A DNA stretch of 64,000 nt from Gynuella sunshinyii YC6258 (GCF_000940805.1 NZ_CP007142.1:4130593-4194592), one strand, 5' to 3'. Positions 42,794-53,085 are shown, counted from the first letter of the stretch. Numbers and translations: made by a program. The notes: generated from the letters alone by a model not told the origin.

Positions 42794-44605
42794 TTATTTT
42801 TTAAGGAGTTTTTCAGATTCCTGTTGTTGCTGCATTTGCCACAGTTCAGCATAGGGACCACCACTGACCAGCAACTCTCCGTGAGTACCCAGTTCACAAA
42901 CCCGCCCGTGCTCCAGCACAACAATCAGATCTGCGTTCACGATTGTCGACAAACGATGAGCAATCACCACCGTTGTCCTGTTTCGGGATAATTCCTCCAT
43001 TGCATCCAATATTGCCTTTTCTGCTCTACTGTCCAGCGCCGACGTAGCTTCATCAAAAATCAGAATCGGCGGATCTTTCAACAGGGTTCTGGCAATCGCA
43101 ATTCTCTGTTTTTCACCACCCGATACTTTTAGCCCTCGCTCTCCAACTAATGTATCAGCCCCTTTGGGTAACTGGCGAACAAACTCTCCAAGATGCGCCA
43201 TTTCAATTGCCCGCCAGACATCCGCGTCACTTGCCCGTGTATTGCCGTACCAGACATTGTTAAAAATGGTGTCATTAAACAGTACAGTGTCCTGTGGAAC
43301 CACCCCAATATGACTGCGTAGGCTTGACTGTGTTACATCCGCAATGCATTGATCGTCTACCTTAATCCGGCCGGATGAAGGGTCATAGAATCGAAACATC
43401 AATCTCGCGAGCGTTGATTTTCCTGACCCACTGTGCCCGACCAACGCAACTTTCTGGCCAGGCAGAATTTCCAGATTCAAGTCATGAATTATTGTTCTCT
43501 CAGTACTGTATCCAAAACAAACATTCTCAAAAACAACATGTCCCTGATGCACTACCAGATCCGTTGCATTATCTGAATCCGTGACCGCAGGTTTCCGGTT
43601 CAGCAGACCAAGCATGTTTTCCACATCAGCAACCGCCCGACGTACTTCGCGATACACAAAACCCAGAAAATTAAGAGGAATAAACAACTGAATCATATAC
43701 GCATTAATCATGACAAGATCGCCCAATGAAACCTGCCCATCAGCAACATCATAACCTGCCATGATCATCATCACAGTTACGGCTGCAGAAACAATAAACG
43801 CCTGACCACTGTTCAATGCAGCCAGTGACAGGCGGTTTCTCATCCGTGCAGCTTCCCACTGCTGCAGATGGTGGTCATATTGGCTGCTTTCATAGGCTTC
43901 GTTATTGAAGTACTTGACGGTCTCATAATTCAGAAGACTATCGATGGCGCGGGCATTGGACCTGGAATCCAGCTGATTGGCTTCACGTACAAACCTGGTA
44001 CGCCACTCGGTTGTGTGAATGGTGAAAAATATATACAGCAATACCGAAGACACGGTAATCAACGCATACAGGACGTTGAAATTGATAAACAGAATGCCCG
44101 CCACCATGAGCAACTCGAACAGCGTGGGCAAAATATTAAAAACCACTGTTCGCAGCAGAAAACTGATACCGCTGGTTCCGCGATCAATATCTCTCGACAC
44201 CCCCCCGGTTTGGCGGTTCAGATGGAAATCCAGTTCCAGTTTGTGTAAATGCTCAAACACCGCCAGCGAAGTCTTACGCATGGTGTGTTCAGTAACACGG
44301 GAAAATATTGCGTCCCGCAATTCACCTAAAAACACAGACGCAAACCGAACCGCACCATAGGCCAGTAACAAAGCAAGAGGAACCACAACGATCTGCACCT
44401 TACCGGTATCAAGAGCATCTACAATATGCTTCAACACCCAAGGCATGGTTACGGTTGCGATTTTCGCCAGAATCAATAATCCAAGAGCAGCTGTGACCCG
44501 CCCGCGATAATCCATCAGATAAGGCCACAGTCCTTTCAAAACTGACCAGACATTTACATCTCTGTTGGGTGCTTCTTCATAGATACCAGTTCGGCGACTT
44601 GACAT
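42794..44605 (-). CDS. Atm1-type ABC exporter (permease-ATPase fusion)
   Basis: 603 residues: six-helix membrane domain in the first 320 residues, then an ATPase with Walker A GHSGSGKST, signature VSGGEKQRIAI, Walker B ILIFDEATSALD and His switch IAHRLST. N-terminal features (VWSVLKGLWPYLMDYRGRV, NYETVKYFNNEAYE) match Atm1/HMT1 heavy-metal or glutathione-conjugate exporters rather than MsbA. Starts 2 nt after truC. Confidence 0.87.
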   Translation of the reverse strand: MSSRRTGIYEEAPNRDVNVWSVLKGLWPYLMDYRGRVTAALGLLILAKIATVTMPWVLKHIVDALDTGKVQIVVVPLALLLAYGAVRFASVFLGELRDAIFSRVTEHTMRKTSLAVFEHLHKLELDFHLNRQTGGVSRDIDRGTSGISFLLRTVVFNILPTLFELLMVAGILFINFNVLYALITVSSVLLYIFFTIHTTEWRTRFVREANQLDSRSNARAIDSLLNYETVKYFNNEAYESSQYDHHLQQWEAARMRNRLSLAALNSGQAFIVSAAVTVMMIMAGYDVADGQVSLGDLVMINAYMIQLFIPLNFLGFVYREVRRAVADVENMLGLLNRKPAVTDSDNATDLVVHQGHVVFENVCFGYSTERTIIHDLNLEILPGQKVALVGHSGSGKSTLARLMFRFYDPSSGRIKVDDQCIADVTQSSLRSHIGVVPQDTVLFNDTIFNNVWYGNTRASDADVWRAIEMAHLGEFVRQLPKGADTLVGERGLKVSGGEKQRIAIARTLLKDPPILIFDEATSALDSRAEKAILDAMEELSRNRTTVVIAHRLSTIVNADLIVVLEHGRVCELGTHGELLVSGGPYAELWQMQQQQESEKLLKK

Positions 44606-44607
44606 AA

Positions 44608-45378
44608 CTACTGTATATGATGGAGCCAGTCAGGTATGGGATGATCCAGAACATTGATCAGCCGGGACCAACCCAACTGAGTCAATATATCCCGCCATGA
44701 ATCAGTCAACCCGGCATGAATTACCACATCCTGACCATTGGCAGGATGTTTAAACTCCACCTGCATGGCCCGTAACGCGAGTTGCTTCCAACCAAAATGA
44801 CGGATGAATAAGTCATTATGACGACCGTCACCATGACGGGTATCGCTGACTAGATGATGAGATATTTTTCGAAAATGACGGCGGATCTGATGCTTTCTAC
44901 CGGTTTTCGGTTCTGCCAGCACTAGAGAATATCTGGCCTTGGGATATTTACTGACCGGTATCGCCAATTCGGTATGAGCGAGTTTGCAATATTCGGTCAC
45001 TGCTTCTTTGGCCGGTTTGTCTTTTTTGGCAAATTTGTCTGCGATCTTATCCAGCTCCTCAGCCAAAGGAGCGTCAATAACGCCCGATACTTTTGTCCAG
45101 CCACGGGCAATAACCAAATAAGATTTACGGATTTGTTGCTCAGAAAACTGCCCTAACATAGTCCGAGCTACGTCCGGATTCTTACCAAACAACAGAACGC
45201 CACTGGCTGGCCGATCTAAACGATGCAACGTGTGTAATTTCTGCCCGCAGTATTCCTCAGCCAGATTCTGAGCAAATTGAGTGGCAGATGAGTCCAGCCA
45301 GCTTTTATGCACCAGCATGCCTGGGATCTTATCCACCGCAAGAAGATAGTCGTCTTCAAATAAAATCGATTGTTGCAC
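44608..45378 (-). CDS. truC: tRNA pseudouridine-65 synthase
   Basis: 256 residues (E. coli TruC 260). RluA-family catalytic motif HTLHRLDRPASGVLLFG with the Asp nucleophile, plus TruC-type stretches EELDKIADKFAKKDKPAKEA, AEPKTGRKHQIRRH and the C-terminal SWRDILTQLGW. No S4 domain, as expected. The start is a GTG at 45378 with AGGG upstream. It lies in a transcript with the small zinc-ribbon gene and the ABC exporter. Confidence 0.92.
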   Translation of the reverse strand: MQQSILFEDDYLLAVDKIPGMLVHKSWLDSSATQFAQNLAEEYCGQKLHTLHRLDRPASGVLLFGKNPDVARTMLGQFSEQQIRKSYLVIARGWTKVSGVIDAPLAEELDKIADKFAKKDKPAKEAVTEYCKLAHTELAIPVSKYPKARYSLVLAEPKTGRKHQIRRHFRKISHHLVSDTRHGDGRHNDLFIRHFGWKQLALRAMQVEFKHPANGQDVVIHAGLTDSWRDILTQLGWSRLINVLDHPIPDWLHHIQ

Positions 45379-45390
45379 AATGAACCCTGA

Positions 45391-45600
45391 TTATTCCTCG
45401 TCGTCCAGTTCGGTGACGACTTTTTCACCACATTTTTTACAATTACCCTCTACGTAGATAATGCCATCCAGCTCATATTCAATTGGATTTACCATCCCGA
45501 GATCCATCTCCATGCAGTGGTTACACCACGTATACTGTAAAAACGAACGCTGCTCCTCAAGATCTCGAGCATAGAAATCACGTTCTATTAGATCTGACAT
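45391..45600 (-). CDS. Small CxxC zinc-ribbon protein, function unknown
   Basis: 69 residues, acidic, with two Cys pairs (CNHC and CKKCG) that should bind one zinc ion. The product is not recognised. ATG 45600 is preceded by GGGAGGAG, an excellent ribosome site, supporting a real gene. It ends 12 nt before truC and is probably the first gene of a truC-ABC-exporter transcript. Confidence 0.75.
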   Translation of the reverse strand: MSDLIERDFYARDLEEQRSFLQYTWCNHCMEMDLGMVNPIEYELDGIIYVEGNCKKCGEKVVTELDDEE

Positions 45601-45909
45601 CAGGACTCCTCCCATAGGGTTTGTGAACATATGCCAACACGTATTGCCGGCCGGGGGTATAACCGATCTGCGATACTTTTACCAATGAAAAACTTCTTTT
45701 TTATAAACTTAGATCAACTTATCAATCCGATACGAGCACCAGTTATCCGATTGGTTTCATACACAACGGGGAAACCCAAATCAGAAAACCACCCTGCCCG
45801 ATCACACCGACAGCTTCACGATATTCACTCATAACGAATAAATTTTTGCTAACAGACGCCCCCTGGAACCCGTATTATAGACACGCCTTTAACAATTAGG
45901 GATCTAACT
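45601..45909. other. Intergenic region, about 310 bp
   Basis: Separates the small zinc-ribbon gene (minus) from the next gene (plus). A 67-codon frame at 45631-45834 has no protein-like features. No clear promoter or hairpin stands out. Confidence 0.5.
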
Positions 45910-46401
45910 TTGACACATCCTGTCTTTATTTGTTTCGAAGCCTCTGGCTATAGTGAGCGCAGCTACCCCATTGCACTGGGTTGGACACTGCATGACGGCT
46001 GCTACAAAAGTATATTTATCAAACCAGAGGATGACTGGACGGAGTGGGATGCCAGCCTTGAGAGTCACTTAAACAAGACCAGAGAGGATTTGTACCAACT
46101 CGGAGAACCCGCTATTGATGTGATCCGTGAACTGGATCTGGATGTTGAACAGGGCATCGTCTACGTGGAAGACACTGATGCAGCCACTATCTGGCTTGAA
46201 GCCCTTTATGATGCTTATAACAAAGATATTCCTTTTGAAATCCGGTCATTGTTTGAGCTGTTCCCTGAAATCAGCCGCAGCGACTTCGATGAGGAAAGAC
46301 GTTATTTGCTGGAGTCCAATAATTTATCCTTCAGTTCAGCAGAAGATCAGGTCCTGGTAATGCAAAGACTTTGGGCAGACTTTGGTCAAAAACAACGCTA
46401 A
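45910..46401 (+). CDS. Possible degenerate DnaQ-like exonuclease, function unknown
   Basis: 163 residues. FICFEASGYSERSYPIALGW resembles the Exo I block of DEDD exonucleases, but the first catalytic Asp is Cys, keeping only Glu. VEDTDAATIWLEALYDAY could be Exo II, and SSAEDQVLVMQRLW stands where Exo III would be, lacking the His. The start is TTG 45910 with AGGGA upstream; no ATG is available near. It may therefore be an inactive relative. It converges on hda with a 4-base overlap. Confidence 0.6.
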   Translation: MTHPVFICFEASGYSERSYPIALGWTLHDGCYKSIFIKPEDDWTEWDASLESHLNKTREDLYQLGEPAIDVIRELDLDVEQGIVYVEDTDAATIWLEALYDAYNKDIPFEIRSLFELFPEISRSDFDEERRYLLESNNLSFSSAEDQVLVMQRLWADFGQKQR

Positions 46402-47072
46402 CCAATCACTTCTTTGATCAGCGGAATGGTAATACGGCGCTGTTGCGTCAAAGAAGCCAGATCCAATGTATCCAGCATCTGGAATAAGCTACCAACATCG
46501 CGTGGAAAATGCGTCACAATATAACGGGCAACCTCTGGCGTCAGGTTCAGCCCCTTTCGTTCCGACCGGGCAATCAAAGCCCGGACCTTCTGACTATCGT
46601 TCAAGGCATGCAATCGAAAAATCAATCCCCAGCTGAAACGACTGACCAAGTCAGACATTTCCAGGGACAACTCCCCCGGAGAGACATCAGCAGCCAGCAA
46701 CAACTGTCTTTTCAACTGGCGGGTACGGTTAAATAGACTGAACATGGCCTCCTGCCAGCGCGATTTGCCTGACAGCAGATGCACATCATCAATACAAACC
46801 AGAGAGTACTGCTCCAAGCCATCCATCAAGGAAGGGTCACAGTTGACGGTATCGCGAAAGGAAAAATAAAACGCATTGTGCTCTCTGCACATGGCCTGCA
46901 GCAGATAGCTTCGTCCGGCCCCGGATTCTCCCCAGATGAACAGCAGATGCTCTTCATTCCCGACAAAACCGGACAGGCTGTTCAATAGCTCCTCGTTACC
47001 CTCGGCATAGAAATGCTCCAGAGCCAGAGGCTCAGGCAATTTAACGGCGAGAGGTAACTGAACTGGTTTCAT
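46398..47072 (-). CDS. hda: DnaA regulatory inactivator Hda
   Basis: 224 residues. N-terminal QLPLAV clamp-binding motif (residues 5-10) recruits the beta sliding clamp; AAA+ core with Walker A WGESGAGRSYLLQA, Walker B LVCIDDVHLL and sensor II. It stimulates hydrolysis of DnaA-ATP after replication starts. Its ATG overlaps the perM stop (ATGA), so the two are coupled. Confidence 0.94.
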   Translation of the reverse strand: MKPVQLPLAVKLPEPLALEHFYAEGNEELLNSLSGFVGNEEHLLFIWGESGAGRSYLLQAMCREHNAFYFSFRDTVNCDPSLMDGLEQYSLVCIDDVHLLSGKSRWQEAMFSLFNRTRQLKRQLLLAADVSPGELSLEMSDLVSRFSWGLIFRLHALNDSQKVRALIARSERKGLNLTPEVARYIVTHFPRDVGSLFQMLDTLDLASLTQQRRITIPLIKEVIG

Positions 47073-48124
47073 GGCTTCCCGTACAATGAACTGCCCTTAT
47101 AGTTGGCATGCAAATGCCGCAACAACACCATAATCACTGCCGCTACAGGCAATCCGATCAGAATACCCACAAAACCAAATAATTGTCCGCCGGCGAGCAC
47201 AGCAAAAATAACTGCCACAGGGTGAAGCCCGATTCGATCACCCACCAATAATGGAGTTAACAACATGCCTTCGACCATTTGTCCTATCGCAAACACCAGA
47301 CAAACCCATACTAACGGCATCCAATCCTGGAACTGCAACATGGCGGCAATCAAAGCGAACCCAATTCCCACCACAAACCCCATGTAGGGAACAATACTGG
47401 CAAGACCAGCCACCAATCCAATCAACAGTGCCAGTTTGAGACCAACAACCCAGAGTCCGATAGAGTACATAACCCCCAATGCCAGCATCACCAATAACTG
47501 TCCGCGTAAAAAGGCACCTAACATTTCGTGACATTCATAGGCGACCTTTGTACATCTCTGATAGTAGTTTCGCGGAATCAGATCACCAATCCGCTCAACC
47601 ATAATGTCCCAGTCTCGCAGCAGATAGAAGGTTACCACCGGAATCAGAACCAGATTACCGATAAACGCTGCCACAGCGATGCCTGATGTGGTTACTCTGG
47701 CAAGGGTTTTGGTCACAATAGACCCGGTCTCCTTCCAGTTTATGGTTGCGCCTAACGACGACCAGTCTATGGCATCAAGATCGATACCAATGTTTTGATT
47801 GATCCAGGGAATGGCTTCTTTTTGGAAGCGCACTATGGCCTCAGGTCCGATCTCTGCCAGAAAGCGAAACTGTGAGGCAAGCTTGGGCACCAGGATCAAA
47901 CCAATCGCCACCAGAATCAGCAGCAACACTGCAAAAGTCACCACAACGGACAGAGTCCGCGAGAGCTTTAGCTTTTCCAGACGATCAACCAGCGGATCTC
48001 CCATATAAGCCAGTGCAATCCCCACAAGAAATGGGGACAAAATCGGCGAAAGCAGATAAATAAATATGCCGAAAAGCAACACACTGACCAGAACCAACCA
48101 TTTTTGTGTATCAGAAATCACCAT
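47069..48124 (-). CDS. AI-2E family transporter (PerM-like)
   Basis: About 351 residues with roughly eight membrane helices, matching the PerM/TqsA family: LVSVLLFGIFIYLLSPIL at the N-terminus, GQLLVMLALGVMYSIGL and the conserved IVPYMGFVVG and PVAAVIMVLLRHL end. ATG 48124 is chosen for the AAGGA 4 nt before it; ATG 48145 and TTG 48163 are possible. Substrate uncertain. Confidence 0.85.
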   Translation of the reverse strand: MVISDTQKWLVLVSVLLFGIFIYLLSPILSPFLVGIALAYMGDPLVDRLEKLKLSRTLSVVVTFAVLLLILVAIGLILVPKLASQFRFLAEIGPEAIVRFQKEAIPWINQNIGIDLDAIDWSSLGATINWKETGSIVTKTLARVTTSGIAVAAFIGNLVLIPVVTFYLLRDWDIMVERIGDLIPRNYYQRCTKVAYECHEMLGAFLRGQLLVMLALGVMYSIGLWVVGLKLALLIGLVAGLASIVPYMGFVVGIGFALIAAMLQFQDWMPLVWVCLVFAIGQMVEGMLLTPLLVGDRIGLHPVAVIFAVLAGGQLFGFVGILIGLPVAAVIMVLLRHLHANYKGSSLYGKP

Positions 48125-48150
48125 TAAATCCTTTTTAGTCGCCATCGGAA

Positions 48151-49257
48151 TCAGGGGTTCCAAACGTAGCGAAGTTCATTTGAAGGTTCCTGACCAACTG
48201 CAGAAGCAAAATACTGCTCCGGAACCAGACGCGAATCCAGTGCAATCAAATCCCGCAACTGCTGTACATCGCCAGAAACGTCTACCTGAATGCGCAAAAT
48301 GTCATCAGTGACAGACACCACCAGTGGTGAACTCACTCCCGTCATGTTTTCAACATACTGGAGCACTGAATGGTACTGTCTTAAATTATTAACACCGGAA
48401 ATTCTCAGCACCACACGATCCTGGAACAGACTGTTCAAATAAACCGCATATTGACCAGACAAACGACTGGAAATCTGCCCCAACACTTGATCAACAATAT
48501 CTTCCTCAGACTTACCGTTGACGGTGTATTTCCGTTGTTCACCATTAAAAATGAACAGCCAGGTCGAACGCCATTGCTGGTCATTAACGGATTCCACTCG
48601 ACCGGCCAGAATGGCATCGGCGCTATATCGGGCTGAAGCAGCCATCACGGGATCTGCAAACAATCCCCATAACTCCGAAACATCAAGCGATAGCTGATCT
48701 TCCAGATCACCATGAGGCAGTACGACCGGAAGGCCGCGGGCATCAGCCAGCTGCTGGACCTTATCCGCCATAGCCAGACTGGAGTCTGCAGATAATATCT
48801 CTCTCACACCATTATTACTGGAAGCCACCCATATCATGATATCGGGACGTCGCGCACTCCAAACGGGAAACCCCAGGCTGGTCAGACTGGCATTAACCCG
48901 GCTAGGATCAAATGACATCTTCAACCTCTGGGTATCTACCACCTCACCAAGTGCATTTACTCTCTTCTCAGTATTCGCCTCAAAACTGAAAGACAATAGG
49001 TAGCTTTGAGCATCCTGCAGATATTTATTGATATCGTCATCCGCCAACACAGCTTCATCACCACTGACTTTAGCAAACACCTTGGCCAGGCCTTGCGCCA
49101 TCAACTGATGCTGTTCTCTGGTAGAAGCCCCTACGGCAATCACTTCAGAGATTTCATATAAATCAGTAACTTTTGTGGCTGCCTGTGTCAGGGAAGACAT
49201 CCCCAAACACAAAGCTCCGAGAAAGATAAAACGTCTGCACAGAGACCTTAACTCCAT
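48151..49257 (-). CDS. DUF2066 domain-containing exported protein
   Basis: 368 residues with a cleavable signal peptide (SLCRRFIFLGALCLGMSSLTQA). The rest matches the DUF2066 family, commonly found upstream of perM and hda and divergent from purM, as here. Function unknown. The perM coding frame begins near its end. Confidence 0.8.
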   Translation of the reverse strand: MELRSLCRRFIFLGALCLGMSSLTQAATKVTDLYEISEVIAVGASTREQHQLMAQGLAKVFAKVSGDEAVLADDDINKYLQDAQSYLLSFSFEANTEKRVNALGEVVDTQRLKMSFDPSRVNASLTSLGFPVWSARRPDIMIWVASSNNGVREILSADSSLAMADKVQQLADARGLPVVLPHGDLEDQLSLDVSELWGLFADPVMAASARYSADAILAGRVESVNDQQWRSTWLFIFNGEQRKYTVNGKSEEDIVDQVLGQISSRLSGQYAVYLNSLFQDRVVLRISGVNNLRQYHSVLQYVENMTGVSSPLVVSVTDDILRIQVDVSGDVQQLRDLIALDSRLVPEQYFASAVGQEPSNELRYVWNP

Positions 49258-49402
49258 AAAATAACCTTCAGCCCAATTAACTTTGATAACTATTGTGACA
49301 AACGAGCGATAAAAAAACAGTGCTATGTGACAAAACTTGCTTCACCGGTGATAGAATGCGCGCCGCTTCCAATCCGAGACCTCTTTTTCTGGAGACCAGT
49401 AT

Positions 49403-50461
49403 ATGGCTGACACAGACAAAACATCATTAAGTTACGCAGACGCCGGTGTCGATATTAATGCCGGTAATGCTCTGGTAGAAAAAATAAAATCCGTTACAGC
49501 CAGGACTAAACGCCCTGAAGTTCTGGGAGGACTTGGAGGGTTTGGCGCATTGTGTGAAATTCCGGAAGGCTACCGCCGGCCGGTACTGGTCAGCGGCACA
49601 GACGGCGTTGGAACCAAACTCAAACTGGCCCTGGATATGAAGAAGCACGATACCATCGGTATTGATCTGGTTGCCATGTGTGTAAATGATCTGGTGGTTT
49701 GCGGTGCCGAGCCATTGTTTTTCCTCGACTACTATGCCACCGGAGCTCTGGATGTTGAAACCGCAGCTGAAGTGATCACCGGTATTGCCAAAGGGTGTGA
49801 AGAGTCCGGATGTGCGCTCGTTGGTGGCGAAACTGCTGAAATGCCAGGTATGTACCATGATAACGACTATGATCTGGCCGGATTTTGTGTCGGCGTGGTG
49901 GAAAAAGACGATATCATTGATGGCTCTGCGATTGCCGACGGCGACACGATTATTGGCCTGCCTTCTTCCGGCCCGCACTCCAATGGTTATTCCCTTATTC
50001 GCAAAGTGATTGACGTGGCCGGAGCAAAACTGGATCAACGTTTTGGTGACAGCACTCTCGGACAGACCCTGCTGCAACCCACCCGGCTCTATGTTAAACC
50101 GCTACTCAAGACAATACGTAACACTTCGGGCATCAAAGGCCTGATTCATATCACCGGTGGAGGCTTTCAGGAAAACATTCCCCGCATCCTGCCTGACCGG
50201 GTAAAAGCCATTATTGAGACCACAAGCTGGCAACGCCCAGCCATCTTTGACTGGTTACAGGAAAACGGCAACATAACCGACTGGGAATTGTTCAGAACCT
50301 TTAACTGTGGAATTGGCATGATATGTATTGTCGCCAGTGATCAGGTAGACCAGGTTATGGAAAGCCTTCGCTCTTCCGGCGAAACACCTGTCATTATTGG
50401 TAAAACCGCATCCTGCGACGATACAGCTGAACGCGTTGAGCTAAGAGGAATCAAAGCGTGA
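49403..50461 (+). CDS. purM: Phosphoribosylformylglycinamidine cyclo-ligase
   Basis: 352 residues (E. coli 345), AIR synthetase of purine synthesis, ATP-dependent ring closure to aminoimidazole ribotide. Motifs are [60 protein letters not shown] and [16 protein letters not shown] 49403 has GGAG 8 nt before it. purN overlaps its stop. Confidence 0.97.
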   Translation: MADTDKTSLSYADAGVDINAGNALVEKIKSVTARTKRPEVLGGLGGFGALCEIPEGYRRPVLVSGTDGVGTKLKLALDMKKHDTIGIDLVAMCVNDLVVCGAEPLFFLDYYATGALDVETAAEVITGIAKGCEESGCALVGGETAEMPGMYHDNDYDLAGFCVGVVEKDDIIDGSAIADGDTIIGLPSSGPHSNGYSLIRKVIDVAGAKLDQRFGDSTLGQTLLQPTRLYVKPLLKTIRNTSGIKGLIHITGGGFQENIPRILPDRVKAIIETTSWQRPAIFDWLQENGNITDWELFRTFNCGIGMICIVASDQVDQVMESLRSSGETPVIIGKTASCDDTAERVELRGIKA

Positions 50462-51111
50462 ACCCAAAGTCAGGCATCGTGGTACTGATCTCGGGCAGCG
50501 GCTCCAATCTCCAGGCCATCATCGACCAGGTTCAGCAGGGACATATTAATGGCGAAATACGCGCCGTCATCTCCAACCGCGCAGATGCGTTTGGTCTTGA
50601 ACGGGCCCGCACTGCGGGCATTCCTGCCATCATTCTTGATCACCGGGTATTTGCTTCACGCGAAGCATTCGACCAGATGCTGGCCCGCACGATCGAGGCC
50701 TTTACACCAGACGTCGTGGTCATGGCGGGGTTCATGCGCATCCTGACGCCCGAGTTTGTACAGCAGTTTATGGGTCGACTAATCAATATCCACCCTGCAT
50801 TACTACCGAAATATAAAGGCCTCGACACCCACCAGCGCGCCATTGATGCCGGTGATAAAGAACATGGTTGCACCGTTCATTTTGTGACCGCTGAACTGGA
50901 CGACGGGCCCAACATCATTCAGGCTGTGGTCTCTATTGCTGCTGATGACGATGCCAAGTCGTTGTCAGTCAAGGTTCAGCAACAGGAACACATCATCTAC
51001 CCACTCGCAGTAAAGTGGTTTACTGAAAACAGGCTCAGCATGATTGAGGGTCAGGCATATTTCGATGGGAACATTCTTGAGCAATACGGCAAAATTATTG
51101 ACGCCCGATAG
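50458..51111 (+). CDS. purN: Phosphoribosylglycinamide formyltransferase 1
   Basis: 217 residues, 10-formyl-THF-dependent GAR transformylase. [15 protein letters not shown] near the N-terminus, [15 protein letters not shown], the catalytic [12 protein letters not shown] (Asn and His) and DDGPNIIQA. Start GTG 50458 overlaps the purM stop (GTGA), so translation is coupled. Confidence 0.96.
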   Translation: MNPKSGIVVLISGSGSNLQAIIDQVQQGHINGEIRAVISNRADAFGLERARTAGIPAIILDHRVFASREAFDQMLARTIEAFTPDVVVMAGFMRILTPEFVQQFMGRLINIHPALLPKYKGLDTHQRAIDAGDKEHGCTVHFVTAELDDGPNIIQAVVSIAADDDAKSLSVKVQQQEHIIYPLAVKWFTENRLSMIEGQAYFDGNILEQYGKIIDAR

Positions 51112-51124
51112 TCTGGCAAAGGCG

Positions 51125-51856
51125 ATGATCAGAAGGCTTTCTTGTTTTTTGGCAATGCCGATTATCATCATCCTCACAGCATCATCAGCGCAGGCAGAAG
51201 GTCTGACCGAGTTCAGAATGAAGCTCAAAGCCGAGCGCTTTCGCCCAATCAGCGTTACCATGTCCGGAACTCAAAGCCTGGTGAAACTGCCCAACGAAAA
51301 CTGGCAGTTTCAGTTGATGGCAGACGGTTCCTGGGCAGGCATTGAGGAAACATCTGAGTTTTCCGTTCAGCAAAACCAAGTACTACCCGTTCATTTTCAA
51401 AGCGATTCCCACTTCAGCTTTTTCTCAGAAAAAAAGGAAATCACTTTTGACCGGCAAAACAACAAAATCTCCATAACGGTCGACAAAGACCAGCGCACTC
51501 TTGACCTGAAAGCGGCCGTATTTGATCCGCACTCCTACCAAATCCATCTGGCCAACCAGATACGCGAAGGCAAAAGCGATATTGAGTTTCAGGTTATTCG
51601 CTACAAAAGGCCATTGATCTACAGTTATCAGGTCGTTGGCGAAGAATGGCTGAACACAGCCACCGGCAAGTTGCTGACGGTGAAGGTCAGACAAGTTCGC
51701 GGGGTAGACAAAAAAGAAGATTATTTTGTCTGGCTGGCAAAAGATTATGGCTACATCCCAATTCAATTTGAACACTATAAAAAAGATAAGATCATTGATC
51801 GAATTGAGATGATTTCCGGCACCTTCGATGGAAAACCTATTCAGGGTAGCCGGTAA
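51125..51856 (+). CDS. DUF3108 domain-containing exported protein
   Basis: 243 residues with a signal peptide (MIRRLSCFLAMPIIIILTASSAQA). The body is the beta-rich DUF3108 domain (FRMKLKAERFRPISVTMSG, LLTVKVRQVRGVDKKEDYFVWL, GYIPIQFEHYKKDKIIDRIE). The longer frame overlapping purN is not used; ATG 51125 follows purN by 13 nt. It is conserved downstream of purMN; function unknown. Confidence 0.85.
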   Translation: MIRRLSCFLAMPIIIILTASSAQAEGLTEFRMKLKAERFRPISVTMSGTQSLVKLPNENWQFQLMADGSWAGIEETSEFSVQQNQVLPVHFQSDSHFSFFSEKKEITFDRQNNKISITVDKDQRTLDLKAAVFDPHSYQIHLANQIREGKSDIEFQVIRYKRPLIYSYQVVGEEWLNTATGKLLTVKVRQVRGVDKKEDYFVWLAKDYGYIPIQFEHYKKDKIIDRIEMISGTFDGKPIQGSR

Positions 51857-51865
51857 TCCCTCAGA

Positions 51866-51888
51866 GCATTCAGCTCGACGCTGAATGC
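51866..51888 (+). terminator. Stem-loop after the DUF3108 gene
   Basis: 9-bp perfect stem GCATTCAGC/GCTGAATGC with a 5-nt loop, 10 bp past the stop codon. No T-run follows; may mark the end of the purMN transcript. Confidence 0.4.
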
Positions 51889-52077
51889 CACCCGAACACA
51901 GATTGGTTTAAGCACCTTGAAGAGTGCTGTGGTTTTTATCGTTCTCAGAATTTCCAATGACTCATTTTGCCCCTCGGGCGAAACAGGCATCGGAAACATC
52001 GCTGATAAAGACAAATACTTGATCCTCTCTGATCAATAAGCCACCATTTCCAGATACTCACCTTGCTGGACTATGTT

Positions 52078-53085
52078 ATGAAAGTGGCCGTTTTTTCTAC
52101 CAAACCATATGATCAAAAGCACCTTGAGGCTGCCAATCAGGGCCAGCAGGAACTGGTGTTTTTTGACACCCATATGTCGGCCCAAACAGCCGCACTGGCA
52201 GAAGGATTTGATGTAGTTTGTTGCTTCGTAAACGATGTTCTGGATGACGAGACCATCACAAACCTTCATCATGCCGGCATCAAAATGATCGCCATGCGTT
52301 GCGCCGGCTTTAACAATATTGATCTCAATAAATGTCGTGAGTTGGGCTTACCGGTTGCCCGGGTGCCGGAATACTCTCCATATGCAGTAGCTGAACATGC
52401 TGTTGCATTGATCATGGATCTCAACCGTAACATCCACAGAGCATTCAATCGGGTCAGGGAAAATGATTACTCCCTTAACGGACTCTTGGGGTTTGATATG
52501 CATGGTAAAACCGTCGGAGTGATCGGTACCGGCAAAATAGGTGTCGCATTTGCTAAGATTATGCATGGCTTTGGGTGTCAGATTATCGCTTCCGATCCTT
52601 ACCAAAACCCGGACATGGAAGCGCTCGGCACCTATGTTGACAGGGATGAGCTTTGGCAACAGGCGGATATTATCAGCCTGCATTGCCCACTCATGCCGGC
52701 GACACAGCATCTGATCAATCAAAATACGATTGAAAAAATGAAACCTGGAGTAATGATCATCAATACCTCCAGAGGAGGCCTGATTGATACGAAAGCCGTG
52801 ATTGATGGACTCAAGAGCGAAAAAATCGGTTATCTCGGCCTGGATGTTTACGAAGAAGAAGCCAATTTGTTTTTTGAAGACTATTCCAACGACATGTTAA
52901 TGGACGATATTTTTGCCCGTCTACTAACCTTCCCAAATGTCGTCATCACAGGTCACCAAGCATTTTTTACCCGCGAAGCATTACAGGCAATTGCCAGGAT
53001 AACCATTCAAAATCTGAGTAATTTTGCATCCGGCACCATGACAGAAGTGAGATGGATACCAGAGACTCTCGCTCATCAACCGTAA
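52078..53085 (+). CDS. ldhA: D-lactate dehydrogenase (NAD-dependent, fermentative)
   Basis: 335 residues (E. coli LdhA 329), very similar throughout: [25 protein letters not shown]-type block, [15 protein letters not shown] nucleotide-binding site, [12 protein letters not shown] (substrate Arg), [18 protein letters not shown] (catalytic Glu) and [12 protein letters not shown] (catalytic His). It reduces pyruvate to D-lactate, suggesting fermentation when oxygen is short. ATG 52078 is preferred over TTG 52063. Confidence 0.94.
   Translation: MKVAVFSTKPYDQKHLEAANQGQQELVFFDTHMSAQTAALAEGFDVVCCFVNDVLDDETITNLHHAGIKMIAMRCAGFNNIDLNKCRELGLPVARVPEYSPYAVAEHAVALIMDLNRNIHRAFNRVRENDYSLNGLLGFDMHGKTVGVIGTGKIGVAFAKIMHGFGCQIIASDPYQNPDMEALGTYVDRDELWQQADIISLHCPLMPATQHLINQNTIEKMKPGVMIINTSRGGLIDTKAVIDGLKSEKIGYLGLDVYEEEANLFFEDYSNDMLMDDIFARLLTFPNVVITGHQAFFTREALQAIARITIQNLSNFASGTMTEVRWIPETLAHQP

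Noticed and set aside
49427-50077. 216-codon antisense frame inside purM
   Set aside because: purM motifs are complete on the plus strand; antisense translation shows no family.
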